A stretch of DNA of 20,404 nt from a virus: IMG/VR virus record IMGVR_UViG_3300038361_000118, positions 1-20,404 of that record. One strand, written 5' to 3'. Position numbers and translations under genes: made by a program. Below, in pieces: positions 1 to 7,155 of this stretch. The notes under the pieces were generated by a model. It had not been told where the DNA came from, ran no database searches, and saw only the letters and a list, made by a program, of their open reading frames with translations. Numbering within the stretch: the stretch's first letter is position 1; every line of letters begins with the position of its first letter.

Positions 1-1237
1 TTACAATATCGCTATTGTAGAGTTTATCTTGAACTAAATATTCAATATCTCTATAGGCTGGCTGTCTTAATAAGTTACTTCCAAAAAGAAGCCTTGTTCC
101 AACTTTATTCTTATCCAGATGAGCTATAAGTTCTGCTCTTGTGAAGTTACAGGCATAAGATTTTATTGTGATAGGAAAACCAAACCAGGAAGGTTCACTA
201 TCTAAAGCAGGTCTAGGAAGGATGAACCAATTCTCAAACTCTTGCATCTTCTCAAACAAATAAATAAAATTATACCTACGCGCCTCAACTATTTCATCCA
301 ACCTATCTATTTGTGAAGACAGAAGAGATGCCTGTAAGTCTGTCATTTTTAAGTTGTAGCCTAAACGAGTGTAAACATATTTATGGTCATATCCTTCTGG
401 CAAACCTTCAAATTTATGTTCAAAGCGTTTCCCACAAGCAGCATCCTGTCCAGTAGCACAGAAACAATCTCTACCCCAATCTCTAAGAGATTTCACAACC
501 TTAGAAATCATAAAACTATTTGTAAGAACTGCCCCACCTTCACCACCAGAAATATGATGAGCGGGATAATAAGAATGGGTAGAAATATCTCCGTAGGATT
601 CCACAGGCTTTTCTTGAAAAGTGCTACCTAAAGAGTCACAGCAATCCGACATCATAAATATATTATATTCTCTACAAAGGTCTTCAATAGCTTCTGCATC
701 AAATACATTACCCATTGTATGAGCAAGAATAACTGCTTTTGTTTTTCCTTCTACAATCGCTTCTGCTATATCTTCAACATCAGGAACATAAGTACCTAAA
801 GCTACATCTACAAATACAGGAATAGCTCCTGCTTGAATAATGGCATTTACGGTAGTGGGGAAATTTACAGCAGTGGTTATGACTTCATCTCCAGGCTTTA
901 TTCTTCTTTCACCAAACTCAGGAGCGGTCATAGCCATAATAGCAAGAAGATTTGCACTACTGCCACTATTACACAGTGTAATATATTTAGAAGAATTTCT
1001 AAGATAGCTCTTTAGTTTTCGTGTATATTCTCTAGCGTATTTCCCTTCTGTATACCACTTATCTAAAGCACACTCCACCAAAGATGCTACATCAGCACCA
1101 TTCCAAACATCTCCACCATTATACATAGCTCCATGTGTAGGAATGAAAGTTTCTCCAGGAATAAATTCATTATGCGTTCCTGAAACTAAATGTTTTACGG
1201 CTGCTACAATTGCACTCTTCCCAAGTTTATTTAGCAT
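1..1237 (-). CDS. rfbH: CDP-4-keto-6-deoxyglucose 3-dehydrase (RfbH/E1 type), partial
   Basis: The reading frame is open from ATG at 1237 to the window edge: 412 codons without a stop. The family is about 435 aa, so only the extreme C-terminus is missing. The family is a PMP-dependent, iron-sulfur enzyme that removes the C3 hydroxyl of CDP-4-keto-6-deoxy-D-glucose, the key step to 3,6-dideoxyhexoses. The fold is that of DegT/DnrJ aminotransferases, but the Schiff-base Lys is replaced by His227 in YPAHHISGGEGG, the hallmark of E1. Asp198 sits where the cofactor ring N is bound. Cys200, Cys258, Cys260 and Cys268 give exactly the C-X57-C-X1-C-X7-C pattern of the E1 [2Fe-2S] cluster. The start overlaps the upstream gene's stop by 11 nt. 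Dehydrase rather than aminotransferase is well supported. The partner reductase (RfbI/E3) is not in this window. Confidence 0.93.
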   Translation of the reverse strand, partial: MLNKLGKSAIVAAVKHLVSGTHNEFIPGETFIPTHGAMYNGGDVWNGADVASLVECALDKWYTEGKYAREYTRKLKSYLRNSSKYITLCNSGSSANLLAIMAMTAPEFGERRIKPGDEVITTAVNFPTTVNAIIQAGAIPVFVDVALGTYVPDVEDIAEAIVEGKTKAVILAHTMGNVFDAEAIEDLCREYNIFMMSDCCDSLGSTFQEKPVESYGDISTHSYYPAHHISGGEGGAVLTNSFMISKVVKSLRDWGRDCFCATGQDAACGKRFEHKFEGLPEGYDHKYVYTRLGYNLKMTDLQASLLSSQIDRLDEIVEARRYNFIYLFEKMQEFENWFILPRPALDSEPSWFGFPITIKSYACNFTRAELIAHLDKNKVGTRLLFGSNLLRQPAYRDIEYLVQDKLYNSDIV

Positions 1238-2066
1238 GTTTTATTATATCTTCTATTGTATCTTGTAATGAATATTGCTGAACAAATCCCATAGATTTTA
1301 GTTTTGACACATCCAAAACCATATTATCTGTTTGAACATCTTTATGAAATTTTGGAATGGGTATTAGCTCTAATAAATTTATTCCTCGTACTTCACAATG
1401 AACATCTTCTATTATTTCTTTCACTATCCGACCATTTCCAGAACCTATGTTTATAATCTCCCCTGATTCTGATGTCATAGCGATTTTTATTGCTCTTACA
1501 ACATCTCTAACATCCATATAATCTCTATAGCACTCTGTATCATATAAATAATCTACTTTTCTCCCCTTTACCAATTCCGTAATCATATACTGGAGAGCGT
1601 TTTTCTTCCTGTCTGCTTTTTCATCTACTCCACCAATCACATTACAAAGTCTCAGAATTCTGTATTTCATATTGTAAGTTTTGCAGTAACTAGCTAATAA
1701 CATCTCAGCAGCATATTTTGTGACAGAATAGAATCCCGTAGGATTACAGCAAGCAGTTTCTTTTACAGGAACAAAGTCCTGTCGTCCATAAACGAACCAA
1801 CTAGACAAAAACGTAATGTCTGATTTCTCTCCGTGTATCCGTCTCATATTCTCAAGGAATGTAACAAGAGTAGTTAAATTAGTATCAATATCCAAGTAAG
1901 GTTTTTTCTTTACATGATAATTGTGAACTGTGCTAATCCCATACAAGACTTTTGGTGTTCTGGAAGCATAATCGAATTTGTCCTGAATAATTACGTCATC
2001 CTCAAACTGACGAACAAATTCTTTTCCTATATAACCATTTCCAAAGAGACTAATTTTTGAATTCAT
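1227..2066 (-). CDS. NAD(P)-dependent short-chain sugar-nucleotide reductase/epimerase
   Basis: This is an extended short-chain dehydrogenase/reductase of 279 aa. It has an N-terminal dinucleotide-binding glycine motif (GNGYIG, residues 9-14), Ser88/Ser89 and a Tyr113-x3-Lys117 catalytic pair. Family members reduce or epimerise the 4-keto group of nucleotide-linked deoxysugars. It lies between an RfbG-like dehydratase and an RfbH-like dehydrase, in the place where abequose or paratose synthase (RfbJ/RfbS) or tyvelose epimerase sits in O-antigen loci. The simplest inference is a final ketoreductase giving a CDP-3,6-dideoxyhexose. The exact product cannot be read from sequence. Its start overlaps the upstream gene by 17 nt, with no clear SD, so translational coupling is likely. 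Confidence 0.85.
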   Translation of the reverse strand: MNSKISLFGNGYIGKEFVRQFEDDVIIQDKFDYASRTPKVLYGISTVHNYHVKKKPYLDIDTNLTTLVTFLENMRRIHGEKSDITFLSSWFVYGRQDFVPVKETACCNPTGFYSVTKYAAEMLLASYCKTYNMKYRILRLCNVIGGVDEKADRKKNALQYMITELVKGRKVDYLYDTECYRDYMDVRDVVRAIKIAMTSESGEIINIGSGNGRIVKEIIEDVHCEVRGINLLELIPIPKFHKDVQTDNMVLDVSKLKSMGFVQQYSLQDTIEDIIKHAK

Positions 2067-2982
2067 TTTGATACCATTTCACAGTTTTCTCTAATCCTTC
2101 TTGTAAGGATGTGCTAGGTGTCCAACCAAGGACTTCTTTTACACGATCACAATTAACATGCTGATTAGGAATTTCTCCTCTTAGTTGGTGTTCAAAATTT
2201 ATAAATAAATCATTCCTTACAAGACTTATAATCATCTTTACAATATCCCCCACAGAAGTAGCACATTCTGCACCAAAATTGAATACATTATAATCCTTCT
2301 CGTACCCATATTCAGCAGCAAGTGCATATCCATCTACAATATCCTTCACATAGACGTAATCTCTTAGATTTGTACCGTCTCCTCTAATAACGGGGTTCTT
2401 TCCATCTACCAACCTTTTTACTGTTCTAGGAACAATTCTCTCTAAGTGGGGGTCACCTTCACCATACACATTAGCATTTCTGATAATGGTTGTAGGAACA
2501 TTAAAGAATCTGGCATACATAGTTGCCAGGTTATCTCCACATAATTTAGACACGTTGTAGGGATGGTCTAATCCTAACAAATCACTTGTATCTTCTATGA
2601 AAGGGGTGTCCCCATAAACTTTATCTGTAGAGATATGTACATAACCACCTACTCCAATCTTATTCAGGACAGAGAGAAGATTGTAAGTCCCTCGTATATT
2701 CACATCTAATGTCTCATACTCCATCTCTCCAGCAATTCCTACAATGGGCTGTGCCGCTAAATGGAATACGATGTCTGGTTTCAGGTCTTCCAATGCGTCA
2801 GAGAAGGATTCTAAATCAAGCAAATCTCCAAACAATTTCCAAGTATTAGGACGTTTAGATTCTTTTATGTGAATAAACTCAGTGACTTCTGCACCTAGAT
2901 TTAGCAACTTAGTAACTAAATGGTTGCCAATAAATCCAGTAGCTCCTGTCACCAATACTTTTTTATCTTTCCAGAAAGTCAT
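2050..2982 (-). CDS. rfbG: CDP-glucose 4,6-dehydratase-like protein
   Basis: This is a 310-aa extended short-chain dehydrogenase. It opens with FWKDKKVLVTGATGFIG, whose Gly13/16/19 bind NAD. It continues with HLAAQP (75-80), STDKVYG (118-124), Tyr142-x3-Lys146 and a substrate-side RNANVYGEGD segment. The Thr119-Asp120-Lys121 triad matches CDP-glucose 4,6-dehydratase (Asp-Lys) and not RmlB (Asp-Glu). The reaction would be CDP-glucose to CDP-4-keto-6-deoxyglucose, the substrate of the RfbH-like enzyme two genes downstream. It is shorter than typical RfbG (about 355 aa). A GDP- or UDP-sugar dehydratase or epimerase is the alternative. The start follows an AAAGAG-type SD, and its 3' end overlaps the next gene. 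Confidence 0.82.
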   Translation of the reverse strand: MTFWKDKKVLVTGATGFIGNHLVTKLLNLGAEVTEFIHIKESKRPNTWKLFGDLLDLESFSDALEDLKPDIVFHLAAQPIVGIAGEMEYETLDVNIRGTYNLLSVLNKIGVGGYVHISTDKVYGDTPFIEDTSDLLGLDHPYNVSKLCGDNLATMYARFFNVPTTIIRNANVYGEGDPHLERIVPRTVKRLVDGKNPVIRGDGTNLRDYVYVKDIVDGYALAAEYGYEKDYNVFNFGAECATSVGDIVKMIISLVRNDLFINFEHQLRGEIPNQHVNCDRVKEVLGWTPSTSLQEGLEKTVKWYQNEFKN

Positions 2983-2988
2983 ATCTCT

Positions 2989-3372
2989 TTACCTATTTAC
3001 AGGATTGTGTTCATTGTTATCCATGTGAGATTTACACGACAATAAAGCTCCTTGAGGACTAGCGTCTCTCTTATAAGCGTCATAATTTATAACTACAGCA
3101 GGACTTCCGCAGGTGCAAAATAACACCCATCCCAATTTCCTTGCATCTCTGTAAACAAAATGATTGTCATACGGAGCGCACTTTACCTTTCCTATTGAAG
3201 GAATAAAGACATACTCCTGCCTAACAAACTCTACACCGTCAGAAGTAACTCGGTTCAAATCTCCCCGATGATGAATAATATTAGGTGGTTTAGCTGTTTC
3301 TAACGCAGTTTTTATGTGAGATAAATCTGTAGACGGTTTTTGTACAGGAAAACCTCCATTATTTCTACTCAT
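2989..3372 (-). CDS. hypothetical protein, possible metal-binding CxC
   Basis: This 127-aa protein has no family I can name. It has a hydrophilic N-terminus, a central block with basic and aromatic residues, then FCTCGSPAVVINYDAYKRD followed by a late Cys and His (CKSHMDNNEH). CTC plus the later C and H could form a small metal site, but this is inference. An AAGGAG SD precedes the ATG, which overlaps the upstream glycosyltransferase stop by 8 nt. The gene is therefore translated as part of the sugar cluster. Its place inside a glycan operon suggests a link to glycosylation, or an acceptor or virion protein, without proof. Confidence 0.75.
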   Translation of the reverse strand: MSRNNGGFPVQKPSTDLSHIKTALETAKPPNIIHHRGDLNRVTSDGVEFVRQEYVFIPSIGKVKCAPYDNHFVYRDARKLGWVLFCTCGSPAVVINYDAYKRDASPQGALLSCKSHMDNNEHNPVNR

Positions 3373-4324
3373 CTAATCCAAACTCCTTTAACACTTTACT
3401 GACAAGTGAGTCGTATGTAAAGTCTTCCATATTCACTTTGTTATAAGCAGCAAGAGCAATTTCTTCTGCTTCATGTGGACTCTCTAATGCCCACTGCACT
3501 CTAAGAACTGCTTCATCTAAATTACTAAATCCTAAATAATGATGACCTTCTTTGAAACCAAATCTTTCTAAATCATCACATCTATCAATAATAGGACAAA
3601 GTTTCATTGCCATCAATTCAAATACACGAGCGTTTAAATCTCCAAGAGATGACCAATTCAATCCTACTTTTGCTCTATTATTCAATTCTCGATATTCGTC
3701 AAAGATAGGCCCATTTTCAAATAAAACAGAAATTCCTAAGGAACGTAACCTATTTACCCATTCAATTCTTTGCTGGTAAGGCATACCAATAAGAACAGCG
3801 TCAGTATCCTTTTCAATTTCTGTCATAGGATAATGTACATCAGGGTCAAACGCATAATGCAACAGAACATCATCACCTTGAGCATACTTTGGGTGCATAT
3901 TATAGGACACGTCAGAAACGCTTCTTGCATGAGAATAATCTAAACAGTGGCTATCTGTAAAAATAGAAACAACTTTTCCATCGGATGGCTTACTTACCCA
4001 ATTTACACCTGCGTCAACAGCAATCACAATATCAGGAATCCATCCATCTAATTGCGCCTTTACTATTTCATAAGGAATTCTTCCAATATTAGGCTTAAAT
4101 GGCAACGGATATGTAGGAGATTTTGCATATTTCTCCAATACGTTGAGACCTCCCAGCCAAGGAATCCATGAACCAGTATAAACACCGCAGGTTCTTAATT
4201 CTACATCAGGATTCCTATTGAAAGCATTTTCCCAATATCGAGACATACTAAGTGGATACCATATCGAAAGCATAAGAACATTTATTTTTTCTTTCGGAAT
4301 TCCTTGTGTCATTTTGTCACCCAT
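3365..4324 (-). CDS. glycosyltransferase, CgeB/GT-B-like
   Basis: This 319-aa protein has a GT-B look. An N-terminal Rossmann-like half (INVLMLSIWYP) ends in a segment with DIVIAVDAGVNW. The C-terminal half carries VGLNWSSLGDLNARVFELMAMKLCPI near residues 218-245, the signature seen in CgeB-like and Glyco_trans_1_2 proteins, where the donor nucleotide is bound. A cytoplasmic transferase is expected, as there is no signal peptide or membrane segment. The ATG at 4324 has AGGGAA just upstream and overlaps the preceding GT2 gene by 16 nt. A second Met five residues in is an alternative start. Donor and acceptor are unknown. The neighbouring sugar-nucleotide enzymes make a deoxyhexose donor plausible. 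Confidence 0.8.
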   Translation of the reverse strand: MGDKMTQGIPKEKINVLMLSIWYPLSMSRYWENAFNRNPDVELRTCGVYTGSWIPWLGGLNVLEKYAKSPTYPLPFKPNIGRIPYEIVKAQLDGWIPDIVIAVDAGVNWVSKPSDGKVVSIFTDSHCLDYSHARSVSDVSYNMHPKYAQGDDVLLHYAFDPDVHYPMTEIEKDTDAVLIGMPYQQRIEWVNRLRSLGISVLFENGPIFDEYRELNNRAKVGLNWSSLGDLNARVFELMAMKLCPIIDRCDDLERFGFKEGHHYLGFSNLDEAVLRVQWALESPHEAEEIALAAYNKVNMEDFTYDSLVSKVLKEFGLDE

Positions 4325-4977
4325 TTTTCCCTGAACTTCTGTTGATTTATTCTTGTACCCTTCTGCCTATCTTCTCCATATCCAATCGTCTTACCCCCAA
4401 GATGTATCACCACCTCAGGAGAAAGTGACCATAACTCGTAACCCTTTTCCAATGCTGTTGTAGAAATATCTACGTCTTCAAAATCGTTAGGGGCATATCG
4501 AGTATCAAAGTATCCTAACTCTTCCCAGCCTTCTTTAGTGGTTGCCAGAACAAATCCTTCTGCATAAGGGAATATCTTATCACCGAATTTGTTCCATCCA
4601 GTAGTTTCAGTGTAAACTTTTCCACTAATTAGGGTTTTAGGATAATCTTTCAATTTCTCGTCAATTTCTTCAAAGAAGCCTTTATAAATCCTGACATCAG
4701 TGGATATGAGAATAATAATATCTCCAGATGCTACTTTCAGCCCTTTGTTAGCCGTATAAAGAAATCCTAAGTTACTTTCATTGTTAATGACATTGAGATT
4801 TAGAGATACGTTATTCTTCCACCACAATAAACCCCCACGAAACCCGCTCTCTGTACTTTTATCATTTACTACAATCACTTCAAATTCGCCATTACCTTTA
4901 GTGTTGTGAATATCATAAAGTAATTGATGAAGCAAAGCGTAGTTGTTGAAGGCAGGAATGACTACAGAGGTTTTCAC
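4309..4977 (-). CDS. family 2 glycosyltransferase (GT-A)
   Basis: This is a 222-aa GT-A enzyme. It starts with TSVVIPAFNN, followed by VIVVNDKSTES (Asp39), NLGFLYTANKGL and the donor/metal site ISTDVRIY, in which Asp94-Val-Arg takes the place of a canonical DxD. Further on, APNDFEDVDIS is the usual acidic stretch around the catalytic base. No membrane segments are present, and it is short for the family, essentially one catalytic domain. The start is GTG. Its GTGA overlaps the stop of the upstream reductase by 4 nt, a clear sign of coupled translation. The family role is transfer of one sugar from a nucleotide donor. Its substrate here is unknown. Confidence 0.88.
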   Translation of the reverse strand: MKTSVVIPAFNNYALLHQLLYDIHNTKGNGEFEVIVVNDKSTESGFRGGLLWWKNNVSLNLNVINNESNLGFLYTANKGLKVASGDIIILISTDVRIYKGFFEEIDEKLKDYPKTLISGKVYTETTGWNKFGDKIFPYAEGFVLATTKEGWEELGYFDTRYAPNDFEDVDISTTALEKGYELWSLSPEVVIHLGGKTIGYGEDRQKGTRINQQKFREKWVTK

Positions 4978-5798
4978 AGTAAATCTAATCCATCTTTGTA
5001 TGAATACTGCGGTAATCCTAACTTAGCAGAAAGAGATACATCTAAACCTGCTCTATGCGGTCTAGGAGTAAATGCCTTATCATCTTTATTGTGCGTATTT
5101 ATCTTAGCTTCTGGCAACCAAGTCTTCATAAACGTAGCCCAGTTAACCGTCTCGCTACCAGAGATGTGTAGTATCTTTGGCATTTCATCAATGTTATTTA
5201 TATAGTATAGAATACTTTCAATGAAATGATTAATGTGCATGAAAGAACGTCTTATAAATGTTGGATAGGATTGATTGCGGTAATCTACTTCCGCACTGTA
5301 GCGTATACCTTGCAACCTTCTACTGTTAAACAAATAGCTAGTACGAATAATCTTCATATTCTCGTACTCACCAGCCATATACTCACCAGATAATTTAGTT
5401 CTACCATATTGGTTTACAGGAACACGCCTATAGTAGTCTTCTTTATATGGCCCTTTCTTTATCCATCTTTTTAGAGAAAAATCAAGATAGCTCTTCCCAC
5501 TAAATACATGATCTGTAGATAAAATGACTGATGGAACACCTAGTTTCCTGGTCACCTCTCCCAAATTGAGTACCCCTCTAACATTCACATCAAACATCTC
5601 TTTGAAATTCTTATCGTCCTCACACCATTCAGGAGATGACTTAGAAGCAAGAGAGACGACCACATCTGGCTTACATGATGTAATCGCCTTCTCTACACTT
5701 TTTTCGTTTCTAATGTCACAGTCTAAAGGAACATATCCTTCTTGTTTCAATAACTCTGTGCCAACCCTACCAGTATGCCCAATAACTGCTATTTTCAT
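4974..5798 (-). CDS. RmlD-like sugar-nucleotide reductase
   Basis: This 274-aa short-chain dehydrogenase resembles dTDP-4-dehydrorhamnose reductase. It has GHTGRVG (residues 7-13, NAD(P) site), VVSLASKSSPEWCE, the RmlD-like LSTDHVFSG (93-101) and VNQYGRTKLSGE with Tyr131 and Lys135. The C-terminal region keeps the GLDVSLSAKLGLP type of ending typical of RmlD proteins. The reaction in the family is reduction of a 4-keto-6-deoxyhexose nucleotide. It heads the sugar cluster in transcription order. An AGAGAAG SD lies 6-7 nt before the ATG. No RmlA, RmlB or RmlC gene is seen here, so it may act on host intermediates or on the CDP-sugars made downstream. Exact specificity is not readable. Confidence 0.85.
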   Translation of the reverse strand: MKIAVIGHTGRVGTELLKQEGYVPLDCDIRNEKSVEKAITSCKPDVVVSLASKSSPEWCEDDKNFKEMFDVNVRGVLNLGEVTRKLGVPSVILSTDHVFSGKSYLDFSLKRWIKKGPYKEDYYRRVPVNQYGRTKLSGEYMAGEYENMKIIRTSYLFNSRRLQGIRYSAEVDYRNQSYPTFIRRSFMHINHFIESILYYINNIDEMPKILHISGSETVNWATFMKTWLPEAKINTHNKDDKAFTPRPHRAGLDVSLSAKLGLPQYSYKDGLDLL

Positions 5799-5820
5799 TT
5801 TATCTTCTCTTTATATTAGT

Positions 5821-6021
5821 TTACCCTTTTGAGGCAGAAAGACTAACCGCCTTATTTGTCTTAAACCGCAAGGCTGCCACAATAATGGCTATACCAATAC
5901 CTACCCATTCAGACACATCTGCTCCAGGGGTGTAATCCGCATATCCGAACAATCCCGCTACTTGTAATAGCGCGTATAAAATAGAAAACCAAAGAGTTTT
6001 ACTCTCATTCCAACTTTTCAT
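5821..6021 (-). CDS. small two-helix membrane protein, holin-like
   Basis: This 66-aa protein has two hydrophobic stretches, at about residues 9-28 and 39-56, separated by a short polar turn with Asp and Glu. A positively charged tail begins LRFKTN. Small phage proteins with this layout are often annotated as holins or holin-like, because the LRFKT motif after the second helix recurs among them. A holin would form the pore releasing an endolysin; a GH25 lysozyme lies far upstream in the same direction. A GGGAG SD precedes the ATG, which overlaps the previous stop (TAATG). Holin function is inferred from topology only. Confidence 0.7.
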   Translation of the reverse strand: MKSWNESKTLWFSILYALLQVAGLFGYADYTPGADVSEWVGIGIAIIVAALRFKTNKAVSLSASKG

Positions 6022-6263
6022 TACATTGCTCCCGTTTCATGTAAATTTACATTAGTTTGCGATGCTAAAAAGAAACGCTTTTTACGTTTCCCGCAGCACG
6101 CTTTCGTATCAATTGCCAATATTTTGCCTAAATCACCTTCCTTTACCCATCCCAATGAAACATGATTTCTAGGTGTCCAGATATACACAGTTTCCCCCAC
6201 TTTCACGCTATGTCCGTTTTCATTATAATGTTGCGTAGCTACATAACCATCTCTTTTCACCAT
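6021..6263 (-). CDS. hypothetical protein, SH3-like beta-rich, possibly leaderless
   Basis: I start this 80-aa protein at the ATG at 6263 (MVKRDG). A longer frame to a TTG at 6281 would add six residues, but those codons fall on an extended -10 promoter. The sequence is beta-rich (VKVGETVYIWTPRNHVSLGWVKEGDLGKIL), then has two Cys (ACCGKRKKR) and a basic patch. A small SH3-like or beta-barrel fold is a guess. No SD precedes the ATG. Instead TATACT ends 6 nt upstream of it, so the predicted first transcribed base is the A of ATG. Its stop overlaps the start of the holin-like gene. Confidence 0.65.
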   Translation of the reverse strand: MVKRDGYVATQHYNENGHSVKVGETVYIWTPRNHVSLGWVKEGDLGKILAIDTKACCGKRKKRFFLASQTNVNLHETGAM

Positions 6264-6278
6264 AAAGACAGTATACCA
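6264..6278 (-). promoter_or_regulatory. extended -10 promoter abutting a start codon
   Basis: The minus strand reads TGGTATACT (6278-6270), an extended -10 with five of six consensus bases. Six bases then lead to the ATG at 6263. No -35 box is evident at 17 bp, where a second TATACT (6293-6298) sits instead. The predicted start is the A of ATG. Confidence 0.55.
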
Positions 6279-6303
6279 CAAAATTACTCTGAAGTATAAG
6301 AAT

Positions 6304-6552
6304 TTAGTAAGAATGTATAACAGACTTCATTCGCTGTATAGATTCTTTAAATGCCGCCGCATTTATCATAAGAGTTCCTGTAACGTACTCAGAAACTACT
6401 TTTTCAAAATCAACTCTTCCATTGTCTCTAAAATAAAATACCTGATGTCTAGGGTCTGACTTATCTGCATGACTATAAAATCCACCTAGAGCTATCAAAG
6501 CAGAAGCCAGGTAAATATCTTTGGTTTCAAAATCTTCTCTTTTATCTTTCAT
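6304..6552 (-). CDS. DUF5659-like small phage protein
   Basis: This is an 82-aa protein. The N-terminal pattern TKDIYLASALIALGG, followed by a central FYFRDNGRVDF and a C-terminal AAFKESIQRMKSVIHSY, matches my memory of the DUF5659 family of small phage and bacterial proteins of unknown function. No catalytic residues are evident. AAGGAA lies 7-8 nt before the ATG. A hairpin just upstream (6574-6610) separates it from the preceding gene. The family call comes from pattern memory and should be treated as probable. Confidence 0.75.
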   Translation of the reverse strand: MKDKREDFETKDIYLASALIALGGFYSHADKSDPRHQVFYFRDNGRVDFEKVVSEYVTGTLMINAAAFKESIQRMKSVIHSY

Positions 6553-6573
6553 ATAAATTCCTTATTAAAATGA

Positions 6574-6610
6574 AAACACCTTACTAATATAATAATTTAG
6601 TAAGGTGTTT
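6574..6610 (-). terminator. stem-loop, probable terminator
   Basis: There is a perfect 13-bp inverted repeat (6574-6586 with 6598-6610) around an 11-nt AT loop. On the minus strand the stem ends in GGTGTTT and is followed by TCATTTTAAT, a moderately T-rich tail. It lies between the frameshifted gene and the DUF5659-like gene, so partial termination there is likely. Confidence 0.6.
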
Positions 6611-6634
6611 ATATCAAGCATATGAATTTATATT

Positions 6635-6896
6635 CTAATCAAACATCCCTACAGTTTCACTAAAATCCATAGTCTGAGATAAGCAGAGATTAGGCTTTTT
6701 ATATAATGGTCTAGGTCTCAAACCATGAGAAATATCTTGTGTAAACGTAGGGTTTACACCAAATAATTTACATTTCCTAGTTGTTCTATTGAAATAATCG
6801 CATGGTGTAACATAATCTGCCAGAAGGAACAAACTTCTTAGAGTAGTCTACATCTTTTCTACCTAACCTTCGTTCATGTGTGATATTCAATTCCAT
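6635..6896 (-). pseudogene. small gene split by a frameshift
   Basis: An ATG at 6896 with a fine SD (AAGGAG, 5 nt upstream) begins MELNITHERRLGRKDVDYSK but stops at 6786-6788 after 36 aa. An overlapping frame, offset by +1, is open from about 6832 to 6635. It reads like real protein (CDYFNRTTRKCKLFGVNP, with paired Cys) but has no ATG and no SD. Its only upstream start-like codon is a TTG at 6832, and a stop lies just above that. Joining the two in the 6832-6789 overlap gives one protein of about 80-90 aa. A frameshift mutation, an assembly indel or programmed +1 slippage would each explain it. I recognise no family. Confidence 0.55.
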
Positions 6897-6905
6897 ATTT
6901 TCTCC

Positions 6906-7064
6906 TTATCCAATTAATATAGGTAATACGATCTCAGGAACTTCCTGGCTTACTTGTGACGTAATAAAAATATACATGACTGTAACTATTAGTATTCCAC
7001 AGAAAACACCAGAGATGAAGACTGTGAAATAGCGGAGGAATTTGGTTATTAGCTTTGTATTCAT
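6906..7064 (-). CDS. small single-span membrane protein
   Basis: This 52-aa protein starts at the ATG at 7064 and ends with the TAA at 6906-6908. The N-terminus is basic (MNTKLITKFLRYF), followed by about 22 hydrophobic residues (FISGVFCGILIVTVMYIFI), then a short polar tail ending VLPILIG. It is short enough to be overlooked. A GGAG lies 10-11 nt before the ATG, and the stop region supplies the SD of the next gene (GGATAAGGAG), a tight coupling that supports reality. An overlapping frame starting at a TTG (7137) is less protein-like. A holin, spanin-like or host-membrane role cannot be told apart. Confidence 0.65.
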   Translation of the reverse strand: MNTKLITKFLRYFTVFISGVFCGILIVTVMYIFITSQVSQEVPEIVLPILIG

Positions 7065-7122
7065 ACTTATCTAAGTCTCCAAGTAAGTGTAGGTACAAAA
7101 TATATCCTATAATTACACTTTT

Positions 7123-7144
7123 ATCCTTATTTGACAATAAGGAT
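7123..7144. other. 9-bp hairpin without T-tract
   Basis: ATCCTTATT and AATAAGGAT are perfectly complementary around the loop TGAC. The hairpin lies just after the stop of the cysteine-rich gene (minus strand). It lacks a following T-run on either strand, so it is not a classic terminator. RNA stability or processing is possible. Confidence 0.45.
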
Positions 7145-7155
7145 TACCGTTATTA

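Noticed and set aside
383-1015. Plus-strand frames of 82 and 60 aa
   Set aside because: They lie antisense to the RfbH-like gene, which is open across the entire region and shows conserved motifs. They have no SD or recognisable content.
1-1237. Reading the left-edge gene as a sugar aminotransferase (ArnB/DesV type)
   Set aside because: The Schiff-base Lys is replaced by His and the four iron-sulfur cysteines are exactly spaced, so it is the RfbH-type dehydrase.
6264-6281. Six-residue N-terminal extension of the 6021 gene to a TTG
   Set aside because: The extra codons overlap the extended -10 promoter, and no SD supports the TTG.
6934-7137. 67-aa minus-strand frame beginning at a TTG
   Set aside because: No SD and a non-ATG start. 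The overlapping 52-aa frame (6906-7064) has an ATG, an upstream GGAG, a clean membrane helix and coupling to the next gene.
7123-7144. Rho-independent terminator
   Set aside because: The hairpin has no T-run on either strand, so I list it only as a hairpin.
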